The notes below the pieces were generated by a model, which had not been told where the DNA came from, ran no database searches, and worked only from the letters and a program-made list of their open reading frames with translations. Of a stretch of 64,000 nt of DNA, positions 15,767 to 26,719 are shown piece after piece. The position numbers and the translations under genes are program-made. The DNA is from Rhodoferax potami (GTDB taxonomy: Bacteria; Pseudomonadota; Gammaproteobacteria; Burkholderiales; Burkholderiaceae_C), in the NCBI RefSeq assembly GCF_032193765.1, contig NZ_JAVBIJ010000002.1, positions 62,001 to 126,000 of the forward strand. The letters run 5' to 3'. Numbering within the stretch: position 1 is the first letter of the stretch; each line of letters starts with the position of its first letter.

Positions 15767-17387
15767 TGGTTGTCCCTGCAAAACCCCTGCAACCCGCATG
15801 AACGCTTGTGATCTGGGGTGATTCCGGATGGTCAGAACTCTCAAATAGATATTCAATGGAGTCTGTTTTCTGGGAGTTTTTGAAAGCAGCGCCATGACCG
15901 ATGACTTTTTCCGCAACCGCCTGGATCAGATGATCGATTTGCGCCACCCTCTGGCGGTGCTTGCTAACCGCATGCCTTGGCAAGAGATCGAAGCCTCCCT
16001 CGTCCAGCGCTGGGCACGCCAGGTCAAGTCTGGCAAGAAGATAGAAGACTTGGACTTGTTTGGTCCGGTCTCGGCCGTTGCCGGTGGCGGCGTCTCCAAT
16101 GCCGGCCGTCCCCGTCTGCCCACCCGGTTAATGGTTGCCTTGCTGTACCTCAAGCATGCGTTCAATGAGAGCGACGAGGACGTGATCCAGCGCTGGGGTG
16201 AGACCCCCACTTGGCAGTACTTTTCTGGCAACGAATACTTTGAACACCAGTGGCCGTGCGACCCGACACAACTGGGGCGCTTTCGTAAAGCTCTGGGCGA
16301 AGAAGGCGTGGAAGAACTGCTGGCCCGCACCATGGAAGTGGCGGTCACCCTCAAGCTGATTGCCAAGAAAGAATTGACCCGCATGATCGTGGACTCCACG
16401 GTGCAAGAAAAAGCTGTGGCACATCCCACCGACAGCAAGCTGCTGGAGACCGCCCGATCCAAGGTGGTCGAGTTGGCCAAAGCCAATGGCATCGAGCTCA
16501 AACAGACCTACGCCAAAGAAGGCCAACTGCTGGGCTACAAGGCTGGGCGCTATGCCCATGCCCGCCAGTTCAAGCGCATGCGCAAAGCCATCAAACGCCA
16601 GCGCACCATCGTTGGACGGCTGCAGCGCGAGGTGGCTCGCAAGATGACCACGCTCAGCCAAGCCATACAAGAGACCTTGGGCCAGACCTTGGACAAGGCC
16701 AAACGCTTGGTCACGCAGACCGGCAGTCGCAAGGCAGTGGACAACCGCGCCAAGCTCTACAGCTGGCATGCGCCCGAGGTGGAGTGCATCTCAAAAGGCA
16801 AGAGCCGCAATCCGTACGAGTTCGGCGTGAAGGTGGGTCTGGCCATGACGCTCAAGGGCAATTTGATCGTGGGAGCCAGGAGCTTTCCCGGTAACCCGTA
16901 TGACGGGCACACCATGCACGAGCAGATCGAGCAAAGCGCTATCCTGATGCAAGGCTTGGGGGTCAAGCCCGAGGTGGTGTACGCAGACTTGGGCTACCGG
17001 GGTGTGGACAAAGACAACCCGGACATTGAGATCAAACACCGGGGCAAGGACAAGCGGTTGACCGATGAAGAGCGCAGACTGCTCAAACGGCGCCAAGCGA
17101 TCGAGCCGATCATCGGGCACCTCAAAGCGGATCACCGCATGGACCGCTGCCACCTCAAAGGCTCAGCAGGCGATGCACTGCACGCGGTGCTGTGCGCGGC
17201 GGGCTACAACATCCGCTGGCTGCTGCGGATGATCGCCCGGAAAGGCCTGGGCCTTTTGTTGTGCCTGCTGCAGGTGAGCGGTTTGACGGGCTTGTTTGAG
17301 AAATTGGCCAAAATCATCGGCCTCAACCGACTGCAAGGCTCAGATCGGCGCTGGGGGGTGGCTTGAAGTGAATTTTGCAGGGACGAC
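15767..17387 (+). mobile_element. IS5-family element (490-aa transposase)
   Basis: Ends carry matching short inverted repeats: TTGTCCCTGCAAAA near 15770 and TTTTGCAGGGACGAC ending at 17387. TAAG occurs on both sides (15763-15766 and 17388-17391), which would fit a 4-bp IS5-type target duplication, although the two ends differ by two bases in exact extent. An inverted, truncated copy lies at 18606-18955. Confidence 0.8.
15894..17366 (+). CDS. IS5-family transposase, 490 residues
   Basis: The N-terminus (HPLAVLANRMPWQEIEASL) fits the DUF772-type domain of IS5/IS1182-like transposases. A basic central insert follows (FKRMRKAIKRQRTIVGRLQ). The DDE domain has LTRMIVDSTVQEKAV for the first Asp, VYADLGYRGVDKDNP for the second, and RRQAIEPIIGHLKADHRMDR carrying the Glu of the YREK-like region. 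The frame is full length and appears intact. Confidence 0.88.
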   Translation: MTDDFFRNRLDQMIDLRHPLAVLANRMPWQEIEASLVQRWARQVKSGKKIEDLDLFGPVSAVAGGGVSNAGRPRLPTRLMVALLYLKHAFNESDEDVIQRWGETPTWQYFSGNEYFEHQWPCDPTQLGRFRKALGEEGVEELLARTMEVAVTLKLIAKKELTRMIVDSTVQEKAVAHPTDSKLLETARSKVVELAKANGIELKQTYAKEGQLLGYKAGRYAHARQFKRMRKAIKRQRTIVGRLQREVARKMTTLSQAIQETLGQTLDKAKRLVTQTGSRKAVDNRAKLYSWHAPEVECISKGKSRNPYEFGVKVGLAMTLKGNLIVGARSFPGNPYDGHTMHEQIEQSAILMQGLGVKPEVVYADLGYRGVDKDNPDIEIKHRGKDKRLTDEERRLLKRRQAIEPIIGHLKADHRMDRCHLKGSAGDALHAVLCAAGYNIRWLLRMIARKGLGLLLCLLQVSGLTGLFEKLAKIIGLNRLQGSDRRWGVA

Positions 17388-18605
17388 TAAGGATGGTGTC
17401 CAAAACTCAACGCCGAAGCGGCTGTAAATGTCTGAATCCCGCATAACGGATCTGACGGATTCCATTTCAATTGAATCTGCGCTGCAGCCATCGAAATCCT
17501 GGCGTTTTCGCGCCCGATCTGGGCGCCCTGGCCGTTTGCGGGCGCACTCATGCCTGCGATCCTGCTGCCAGTTTCTTGCGAACCATCCACAGGTTCGAGA
17601 GCATGAACAGCGTGAACAACTGCGCGGTGTTCTTGGACAGACCGCGATAGCGCACCTTGTTGTGGCCAAACTGACGCTTGATCACCCGAAACGGATGCTC
17701 CACCTTGGCTCGAATGCTGGCCTTGAGTTTTTCAATCTGGTCGGTGATCGCACCCAGCGTGCTCGTCTTGTCCAGTGCCCGGCGCTTGCCCGGCCGCATG
17801 GCTACATGCCAGTTGACATCCATGCCTTGGGTTTCTTCGCGCTTGCCCACCCCCTGGTAGCCGGCATCGGCATACACGTCGCTCTCGCTTCCATGCACCA
17901 GCGCATGGGCCTGCGTGACATCGTTGACGTTGGCCGCAGTGCCCACCATCGAGTGAACCAGGCCAGAGTCAGCATCCGAGCCAATGTGCGATTTTATGCC
18001 GTGATGCCACTGATTGCCTTTCTTGGCCTGGTGCATCTCAGGGTCGCGCTTGCCGCTGCTGTTCTTGGTGGAGCTGGGTGCATCGATGACGGTGCCACTG
18101 TTGAGCATCAGGCCACGAGCCTTGAGCATGGCATTGACGGTCTCGAAGAATGCCTTGGCCAGGTTGTGCTTCTCCAGCAGGTGGCGAAACCTAAGAATGC
18201 TGACCCGATCGGGCAATCGGTCGTTCGTATCCAAGCCGGCAAATTCGCGGTACAGCGGCGTCTCAAACAGAGCTTCTTCCATGGCGAAGTCGCTCAGACC
18301 AAAGAGTTGCTGCAGAAGATGCAAGCGCAGCATGATCTCATGCCCAAAGGGCGGGCGGCCCGTTGTCTTGGGCGGCGACACCGCTATGAGCTGGGCCACC
18401 AGCTCAGGCCAGGGAACCACGCAATTCATCAGCTCCAGCAGTTCCATCTTGCGCGTGCGGCGCGTGTTCAGGTCAAGACCAAGGTCGGTTTGTTTCATGC
18501 CGTCATTGAACGTGTTGATTACAGCGTCAAACTGAGCCAGATTCCAATCGAATATTGAGCCACCTGGTTTAAAGGTATTTTTGGCTACTCGATTGTGGAT
18601 AAGTC
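17388..18605 (-). mobile_element. IS5-type element between inverted IS copies
   Basis: A block with one transposase gene, sandwiched between the complete IS5-family element on the left and an inverted fragment of the same element on the right. TAAG occurs at 17388-17391 and 18600-18603. I could not recognise clean terminal inverted repeats, so its exact ends are unsure. The last ~93 bp (18512-18604) recur at 36271-36363. Confidence 0.6.
17548..18498 (-). CDS. IS5-family transposase (IS5 type)
   Basis: A 316-residue transposase starting MKQTDLGLDLNTRRTRKMEL, the conserved opening of the IS5-type subgroup. It contains RPPFGHEIMLRLHLLQQLFG, then SGTVIDAPSSTKNSSGKRD (first Asp), DVYADAGYQGVGKREE (second Asp) and IRAKVEHPFRVIKRQFGH (Glu). 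The frame is open for 40 codons upstream of this Met, but the family starts here. Intact. Confidence 0.88.
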   Translation of the reverse strand: MKQTDLGLDLNTRRTRKMELLELMNCVVPWPELVAQLIAVSPPKTTGRPPFGHEIMLRLHLLQQLFGLSDFAMEEALFETPLYREFAGLDTNDRLPDRVSILRFRHLLEKHNLAKAFFETVNAMLKARGLMLNSGTVIDAPSSTKNSSGKRDPEMHQAKKGNQWHHGIKSHIGSDADSGLVHSMVGTAANVNDVTQAHALVHGSESDVYADAGYQGVGKREETQGMDVNWHVAMRPGKRRALDKTSTLGAITDQIEKLKASIRAKVEHPFRVIKRQFGHNKVRYRGLSKNTAQLFTLFMLSNLWMVRKKLAAGSQA

Positions 18606-18955
18606 GTCGTCCCTGCAAAATTCACTTCAAGCCACCCCCCAGCGCCGATCTGAGCCTTGCAGTCGGTTGAGGCCGATGATTTTGGCCAATTTCTCAAACA
18701 AGCCCGTCAAACCGCTCACCTGCAGCAGGCACAACAAAAGGCCCAGGCCTTTCCGGGCGATCATCCGCAGCAGCCAGCGGATGTTGTAGCCCGCCGCGCA
18801 CAGCACCGCGTGCAGTGCATCGCCTGCTGAGCCTTTGAGGTGGCAGCGGTCCATGCGGTGATCCGCTTTGAGGTGCCCGATGATCGGCTCGATCGCTTGG
18901 CGCCGTTTGAGCAGTCTGCGCTCTTCATCGGTCAACCGCTTGTCCTTGCCCCGGT
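18606..18955 (-). pseudogene. 3' fragment of the 490-aa IS5-family transposase
   Basis: Inverted, identical-type copy of the last ~110 codons of the gene at 15894-17366, including EPIIGHLKADHRMDRCHLKG through the stop and the terminal repeat (GTCGTCCCTGCAAAA near 18606). It ends abruptly at 18955 where IS21-A begins. Confidence 0.9.
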
Positions 18956-19098
18956 TGTCAAACGCAGTTTCGATTTGATACAGCTGTCGAACGCAAACGC
19001 GGCGTGGATTTGATACACCGTTGTGTGGGGCGATTGTCTGTTTTGTCTTTGCTTGTCTTTCAAGCAGTCAGTGGCTCGCCACTGACTGCTTGGCGCCC

Positions 19099-21008
<1,910 letters not shown>

Positions 21009-21093
21009 CCATGGTTCGGATGGCTTGGCACGTTAGTCGAGGTGTATCAATTCCTCACCGCGTTTGCGTGTCATTTTCATACTGCGCGTGACA

Positions 21094-21858
21094 CCTATTT
21101 CGAGTCGCGCCGCCACGAGCACGTACAGCAGGCATTGGGGCTGCCAGGGGCCACAGATGCCGTGCTGCTCACTGACGGCTATGAGGCCTATGCACGTTAC
21201 GCTGCCAAGACCGGCATTACGCATGCCCAATGCTGGGCGCACTGCAGGCGTGGCTTCTTTGAAGCTCTAGGGGCCGAGCCACAGGCCGCTGGCCAGGCGC
21301 TGCAGCAAATTGGCGAGATTTACGCCCAGGAAGAAGCCATTCGTGAACGTGACCTCTACGGGGATGCCAAACGAGAGCACCGTCTAAGCCACAGCAAACC
21401 GCTGGTGCAGAACTTCTTTGAATGGGTGGATTTGCAGTTCGAGCGGCAAGGCTTCCTGCCCAGCAATCCGTTGACCAAGGCATTGGCCTATGCACGCGAG
21501 CGCCGCGCGCAACTGCAGGTGTTTCTGGGCGATGCGGATGCGGCCATGGATACGAACCATCTGGAACGCGCCTTGCGCGCGATACCAATGGGCAGGCGCA
21601 ATTGGTTGTTCTGCTGGACGGAGGTGGGCGCCAAGCACGCGGGCATCATGCAGAGCCTGATCGTGACATGCCGTTTACATGACATTGACCCCTACACCTA
21701 CCTGGTTGATGTCTTGCAACGCGTAGGCCACCACCCCGCCTCCAGGGTTTCAGAACTGACGCCTCGTCAATGGAAGCAGCACTTCGCCGAGAATACATTG
21801 CGTTCACCATTACACGGTTTGGTAACGTAGGCAATAACGCTGGCCAGTGACCGGTTAC
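21094..21858 (+). pseudogene. C-terminal half of IS66-B TnpC plus IS end
   Basis: Begins in mid-codon at CCTATTTCGAGTCG and encodes the TnpC residues from FESRRHEHVQQALGLPG to the C-terminus (stop at 21828-21830), followed by the IS66-B terminal repeat ending at 21858. The missing N-terminal half with the matching break lies at 34933-35802. ATAGG is duplicated across the two break points. Confidence 0.92.
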
Positions 21859-22027
21859 TTTGCAAAAGACTTGAATCGACGAGTTTCAGCGTCAACATTC
21901 TTCAAAAGATTACTTGATGATTCATTCAAAAAATCGTGACTCGCTAAATGCTGCATCAAGTGGAGCTAGTGAGAAAGTGTTGTCGTCATATTGGGCGTAG
22001 GTCCTTACAGCCACCCGATACTTAAAT

Positions 22028-24118
22028 CTAAATACTGCGCCGCTTCATAAGCTTCACCGCATCGATCTTTCTCGCTAACTCCTGAGTCGAGTAAATGGAA
22101 GTCGTATCGATAGAGGCGTGTCCTGCCAGTTCGCTCACCACTTCAACCGGAACGCCATCAACCAATGCCTGTCGAACAAATGTGTGTCGCATCCAGTGGG
22201 TAGATGCTTTTAGGAATCTGGCTTGTTCTAAACCTGCCTCATGGCAGAGATACGAGATCTTATTGAAGAAGCGTTTGAGAACTGCGTAGATCCCGGAGGC
22301 CGATAGTGGTAAGCCACGCATCGTCGAGACGGCGCTCACGTGTGTAGCGCCTGTGCTGGATTGGTGCCACTTCGGTACTGATGCATGCAAGGTGCGGATC
22401 AGGGGGAGTTCACCCGCATCTACCAGTTGCTTGTCCTCAGCTAAGAACTCTTTAGCGTGTTGGGAGATAAGCGCAACTATGGAGTCCTTCAGCGGGATTT
22501 CACGGATCTTATTACGCTTGCCTGTGACAGTAAGTACCCAGGTGGGTGGCAAATCAGAAATATTTTCAAGGCGCAGATCTTTGTAGCGTGCGTTCGTCAA
22601 TTCTTCCAAGCGCACGCCGCTGGTGACCAATAGTTCAAGAATGCAACGTAGACGATGAGACTCCGGAGAAGAGGGCAGGGCGCTTAAGTTCTGCAGCACA
22701 AAGGCCCACTCTGCTTCAGTAAAGCTGCGACGGATGTCTACTTTGGAGACCGGCAAGTCAAAGGACTTCATCAGGGCTCTGAACGGGTTGGCCACTAGGT
22801 AGCCGGCATCCATGAGTCCGGTGAACAACGTCTGCAAAATGACCAATGCTTGCTTTTGCGAAACAGGGGAGGGCTGCCCTCTAAATGCCCGCCACTGGGG
22901 ATCGGATTGCGGGACAGGCAGGGGGTGGATCCAGGATGCAGGGACTGCTTTCAGAAACTCCCGGTAGCGTTGGCAATCGGGGGCGGTGATGGAACTGATG
23001 GGCTTGCGCAGTTCTTGGGCACACCAGAGAGCGAAACGTTCAACTTCTTTACGGTAGCTGCGCTGGGTCGATGGCTTCTCGTTGTAACGACTTAGCCAGG
23101 CAGTGATGGCTTCCCAGTCGTTGCCGGCGCCTAGTGTGTTGGCCATGTGACTGCGAAACACTCCGCCTTCTCCGGTGAGGGTGGGGGTGAGTGCGATGCG
23201 CTGGAGTTCGCGGTCGATCAGGGTGAGGGTGCCGGAGGTACTGCCTGAAGCGGAGGGAAGGGCAGGGGAGGGTGATTCTGAAAAGATGACTTTGGGGGAC
23301 TGCAGGGCGCTCAGGGATTTAGGTTGGAGGGCCGTGGCTTGGATAGCCATGCGCAGCTGTTCTTGCTGGAGTTGCAGCCAGTAAACCACCTGCCTTGCTC
23401 TCAGTCCACCAAAGCCTTCAATGCGCCCGTGCCAGCGGTAGCCATAGACATTGATGAAGTTCACCAAGTCTTTGAGAAAAAGCAGTCCCACATTGCGCAG
23501 GCGTTTGACCACCGGGCGAGCGAACCAGAGCTCCAGCTTGTCCTCGGCCGTAGGCTGGATGGCCAGCAAAGATTCCAGGTGGTTCAGGGCGCGCACCTGT
23601 TCGGCGGAAGGGTCCTTGAGATGGGAGCCGGCCTCCAGAGCATCGGCATTGTCCAGTCCGAAAGCGGCCTTGTATTCGTCCATCAGCTCGGCTTCCGAGT
23701 ACATGTCGGGGTCCATGCCTTCTTGCTCCACCCATTCCTCCAGAGTTGGCAGCTGCACGGCTGCGACCGGTTTTGCCTGGCTGCGCAGTAGGTCCAAGGA
23801 GGCATGCAGGCCCGCGTGTTTGGGCAGTCCAAGGTCAAGGTTGCGTCCAGCTTCGATGATCTGCTGGAGCAAGGCATCCTTGCGGTTCTGGACGTAACGC
23901 AGATCGGTGGTGCTCTCCGCCCAGGCGAGGTAGCGGTCAAAAGACTGGCGCAGATCCAATCCGAGCAAAGCGGAGCGCACGAAGGCGAAATGGTGCACTC
24001 CTAAAGAGCGAGGGTCCTTGATGACCTTGGACTTGGACCCTGCGGGGCGGCCGCGGCGCTTGGGCACTGGGCTGTGAAACAGCGGGTCTGCCGAGGGAAA
24101 AGCGGTGGAAACTGCCAT
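22028..24118 (-). CDS. Large tyrosine recombinase / integrase
   Basis: A 696-residue site-specific recombinase. The N-terminal ~330 residues are an extension rich in helices with a basic start (PKRRGRPAGSKSKVIKD). A SAM-like core-binding domain follows at ~345-440 (WLSRYNEKPSTQRSYRKEVE). The catalytic domain shows the Arg in LVTSGVRLEELTNARY, a Lys in LTVTGKRNKIREIP, the HxxR box in STHWMRHTFVRQ, the second His in ELAGHASIDTTS and the Tyr in SIYSTQELARK. All catalytic residues appear present. A perfect 26-bp palindrome lies upstream. Related truncated integrase DNA lies at 54746-55565. Confidence 0.9.
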   Translation of the reverse strand: MAVSTAFPSADPLFHSPVPKRRGRPAGSKSKVIKDPRSLGVHHFAFVRSALLGLDLRQSFDRYLAWAESTTDLRYVQNRKDALLQQIIEAGRNLDLGLPKHAGLHASLDLLRSQAKPVAAVQLPTLEEWVEQEGMDPDMYSEAELMDEYKAAFGLDNADALEAGSHLKDPSAEQVRALNHLESLLAIQPTAEDKLELWFARPVVKRLRNVGLLFLKDLVNFINVYGYRWHGRIEGFGGLRARQVVYWLQLQQEQLRMAIQATALQPKSLSALQSPKVIFSESPSPALPSASGSTSGTLTLIDRELQRIALTPTLTGEGGVFRSHMANTLGAGNDWEAITAWLSRYNEKPSTQRSYRKEVERFALWCAQELRKPISSITAPDCQRYREFLKAVPASWIHPLPVPQSDPQWRAFRGQPSPVSQKQALVILQTLFTGLMDAGYLVANPFRALMKSFDLPVSKVDIRRSFTEAEWAFVLQNLSALPSSPESHRLRCILELLVTSGVRLEELTNARYKDLRLENISDLPPTWVLTVTGKRNKIREIPLKDSIVALISQHAKEFLAEDKQLVDAGELPLIRTLHASVPKWHQSSTGATHVSAVSTMRGLPLSASGIYAVLKRFFNKISYLCHEAGLEQARFLKASTHWMRHTFVRQALVDGVPVEVVSELAGHASIDTTSIYSTQELARKIDAVKLMKRRSI

Positions 24119-24170
24119 GAGCGGGACCTCGTATGTCTGGGAAATAGCGACTTAGACTAATTTATTCCAC

Positions 24171-24196
24171 GTCATGATTATAAGGATAATCATGAC
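24171..24196. repeat. 26-bp perfect palindrome upstream of the integrase
   Basis: GTCATGATTAT, spacer AAGG, ATAATCATGAC: 11-bp perfect arms, 53 bp before the integrase start codon. Tyrosine-recombinase core sites have ~11-bp inverted arms, so it could be a recombination site. An operator for autoregulation is equally possible. I found no second copy in the window. Confidence 0.6.
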
Positions 24197-24461
24197 GCAC
24201 TCAGATCGCAATAATTAGAGGAGGGCAGAGGGGAGGGCGTTGTGGGCGGGAAACGGCATAATTGCCCAAGCAGGATAAGAGGGAAGATGTACTACTTCCA
24301 TGAACATGCAAACACACCAAGAGCATGCTGCCGACTGGGTAGACCGAAGTAACACTTTGATGGCATGGGCCGTCACCTATCAGGAACGCAAGGCCACGTA
24401 CATCGGAAGCCTCCAGCGCGAGCAGACGGGCCTTATCGTTGTACTCCAACATTGGAATGAG

Positions 24462-24493
24462 GTTTCAATCCACGCCCCTACGCGAGGGGCGAC
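24462..24493 (+). CRISPR. Solitary type I-C-like CRISPR repeat
   Basis: A 32-nt sequence starting GTTTCAATCCACGCCCCTAC and ending GAGGGGCGAC, with a GCCCCT/AGGGGC stem. It has the form of subtype I-C repeats; its translation VSIHAPTRGAT is the familiar false peptide of such repeats. No second repeat occurs within one spacer length on either side and no cas gene is in the window, so it is an orphan unit. Confidence 0.65.
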
Positions 24494-24559
24494 AGAACGA
24501 GTTTTACGCCGCACCCCCGCACTGTCAAGATTCCATTGGCGCCAACAGCGCTACCCAAA

Positions 24560-25039
24560 ATGCCGATATCCGTTCCTGATCATGTTCTGACTGTCCCAAG
24601 GGATACGTTGGAGCAGTTTTTTCTCGTATTCGCAAGATTTGAATTTGCTTGCAAGGCGGCCGGTTATTCGAAAAGAGGGAAATTTGGCAACATAGAAGTT
24701 GATTGGGAAAAAGTGTCTCGTGCGTTGGGGACTCAGCTTTGTGAGTCTACTGATGCAGCGCTAGTTTCCGCAATCAAATATTTGACGGAGGAGCCTCCGA
24801 AGCTAGACACGTACAACGCTACGCCTAGGTGGCAAGAACGACCAGCGCCGGCTCGATACACCCGCATGCAATCCTTGTTCTTTTACGTTCAAGGGGTCCG
24901 AAACAATCTTGTACACGGTGGGAAATTTCAGGAGACTACGGATCCGGTGCGCGACATGAGGCTTTTGGAGGCTTCAATGACTGTCATTGAGGCCTGCCTC
25001 AACTACTGCCCCGACATTGGCACTGCCTTCGTTAGTTGA
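24560..25039 (+). CDS. Small HEPN-like hypothetical protein
   Basis: About 159 residues from the ATG at 24560 (MPISVPDHVLTVPRD). The helical body has an FFLVFARFEFACKAAGYSKR segment, and the C-terminal part has VQGVRNNLVHGGKFQ, an RNNLVH motif (R-x4-H) typical of HEPN RNases and HEPN-like toxins. Partner toxin-antitoxin or defence genes are not obvious, but the next gene is an accessory-type gene on the same strand. No good ribosome site is seen, so the start may be wrong or the gene 5'-truncated. Confidence 0.5.
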   Translation: MPISVPDHVLTVPRDTLEQFFLVFARFEFACKAAGYSKRGKFGNIEVDWEKVSRALGTQLCESTDAALVSAIKYLTEEPPKLDTYNATPRWQERPAPARYTRMQSLFFYVQGVRNNLVHGGKFQETTDPVRDMRLLEASMTVIEACLNYCPDIGTAFVS

Positions 25040-25179
25040 TTGCGCGCCAGGACGGCTGGCCTAGAGCTATCGGGTAGACGTTCTCCGATGTCGAGATGAG
25101 CACTAGTAAATGAAAGCAAGCGAGCCTGGCAGTCAACAAAATACACACGGCGGTTTCACGCCGGTCACAGGGAGTAGAA

Positions 25180-25878
25180 ATGAACTGGACAACAGACCAG
25201 CTATTAGATGAGCTGAAACGCCTATTGCAACCAGGCGTCATCGGCTTTTATGAGAGCTTTGAGGTCACAGAGATTCTTGGGTTTCAGAAGGACGGCACTG
25301 CTACCAACTTCTTCAGTCTCCTTGTTGCCGAGCATGGCTTACCGCCAAAAGGCACCGGCGAACCGGAGTGCCTGACCCCGAAGCGCATTGAGCTCAAGAA
25401 AAGTGACTACAAGTTCGGTGTTTTCCGATTCCGCGTCTCAACACAGTTCCTCGTGGACGTCGTGGAGCATTTCGCTCGGACCGGCGAGTGGAAAACCGGG
25501 CCAAAGCCTCTGAAGGTTGGCAAGCTTGCGCCCGTGGCTCCACAGTTCGTGCACCCCGACTTGAACGATCCGCATCCGTGGAACAGTGTGCTGAAGAACA
25601 ACTTCTACGAGGGATCGCACGTTCTTGAGCTGTTTGACACTTCCAAGGATGCGGCGCGGTTCCTGCAGCGCGACTCGCGCCTGCTGGTCGAGCTCTCGCA
25701 ACAGGTTCGCTCCATTGTGCCCATGGATATCGACGGGCTTTCGGATCGGCTTGGAAATATTGCTATCCAGATGCCTGTCACCGTGATTTCCACAGGTGTG
25801 CGCGGCTCGCCTGTCGGCGATCAATCGGTCCGCGTGGCTTGGCATGAGAAGGCAACACCACGACCACTGCGCATCTCC
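25180..25878 (+). pseudogene. Unidentified gene truncated by IS66-B
   Basis: Starts MNWTTDQLLDELKRLLQPG behind a GGGAG ribosome site (25169-25174 region) and stays open for 233 codons until the IS66-B end at 25879, after which the frame runs into IS sequence. I do not recognise the family. The N-terminal part looks like a small helical domain and later segments (NDPHPWNSVLKNNFYEGSHV) look globular. The 3' part is not found elsewhere in the window. Confidence 0.55.
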
Positions 25879-25964
25879 GTAACCGGTCACTGTCCGGCGT
25901 TCTTGCGAACTGATTGCAGGTACCAAAGAATGCGCCCTGATCAACAAACAGGACGGGGTCGGAT

Positions 25965-26303
25965 ATGGAAGAGACGCAGAGCGTGCTCAGGCGTGCAGTG
26001 TTGAGTGAACAGACTTGGGCTGAGGTACTGGATCGTTTTGACCGCGCTGGATTGACGATAGATAAATTTTGCAGCCGCGAAGGCATCAGTCGCAGCAGCC
26101 TTGCTCGCCGACGCACGCTTAGGAATAAACAGAGGGGAATCGCGTCCCCGCTGCGAACGAACAAGGTAGCCCCCACCACCGTGCCGAAGGCGGCGTTCGT
26201 TGATCTGGGCGACCTTGCTGGAGTGCACGGCAGCGGCAATGGAGCCATGGGGTTACGCATCGAACTCGGCTCGGGCATGAGTTTGCATCTGGTACGCCGG
26301 TAA
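25965..26303 (+). CDS. tnpA: IS66-B TnpA
   Basis: A 112-residue OrfA of IS66 type with helix-turn-helix residues FDRAGLTIDKFCSREGISRS. It is the first gene of the element and runs directly into tnpB (stop and start share one base). Same protein as at 3873-4211. Confidence 0.87.
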   Translation: MEETQSVLRRAVLSEQTWAEVLDRFDRAGLTIDKFCSREGISRSSLARRRTLRNKQRGIASPLRTNKVAPTTVPKAAFVDLGDLAGVHGSGNGAMGLRIELGSGMSLHLVRR

Positions 26304-26650
26304 TGTTCTTTCCCGAGGGCCGCATTCGCGTGTTCCTGTATGGCCAAGCTGCCGATATGCGCCAGTCCTACGACGGCTTGTACGCTCTGGCACACCAGGG
26401 GTTTGAAGTGGATGTGCTGGCCGGACACATGTTTGTTTTCATCAACCGGCGGCAAACACAGATGAAGGTGCTGTACTTTGACCGCAGCGGCTGGTGCCTG
26501 TGGTGCAAGCGTTTGGAGAGCGGCAAGTTCTCCCGTAAAGGCGTTCAAGGCGGCAGTGGCGAGATCGACTGCACGGCGCTCAAACTGATGCTCGAAGGCA
26601 TCGAAGTGCGCCGACGCCACAAACGCTACCAACACCCTGCGCGGAGGTGA
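26303..26650 (+). CDS. tnpB: IS66-B TnpB
   Basis: A 115-residue Orf2 protein with MFVFINRRQTQMKVLYFDRS and the C-terminal basic tail RRRHKRYQHPARR. It differs from 3526-3873 at one residue (His in ALAHQGFE). It is followed by a 69-bp spacer before tnpC. Confidence 0.88.
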   Translation: MFFPEGRIRVFLYGQAADMRQSYDGLYALAHQGFEVDVLAGHMFVFINRRQTQMKVLYFDRSGWCLWCKRLESGKFSRKGVQGGSGEIDCTALKLMLEGIEVRRRHKRYQHPARR

Positions 26651-26719
26651 CGATGTGCCCATTTTCAATCCGGAGAAGCACTCTTTTGCTTTGTCCCTAA
26701 AGGCCGCAAGATAAGGCCC

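Noticed and set aside
24300..24590. ORF containing VSIHAPTRGAT
   Set aside because: That peptide is the well-known false translation of a CRISPR-type repeat; no other coding evidence.
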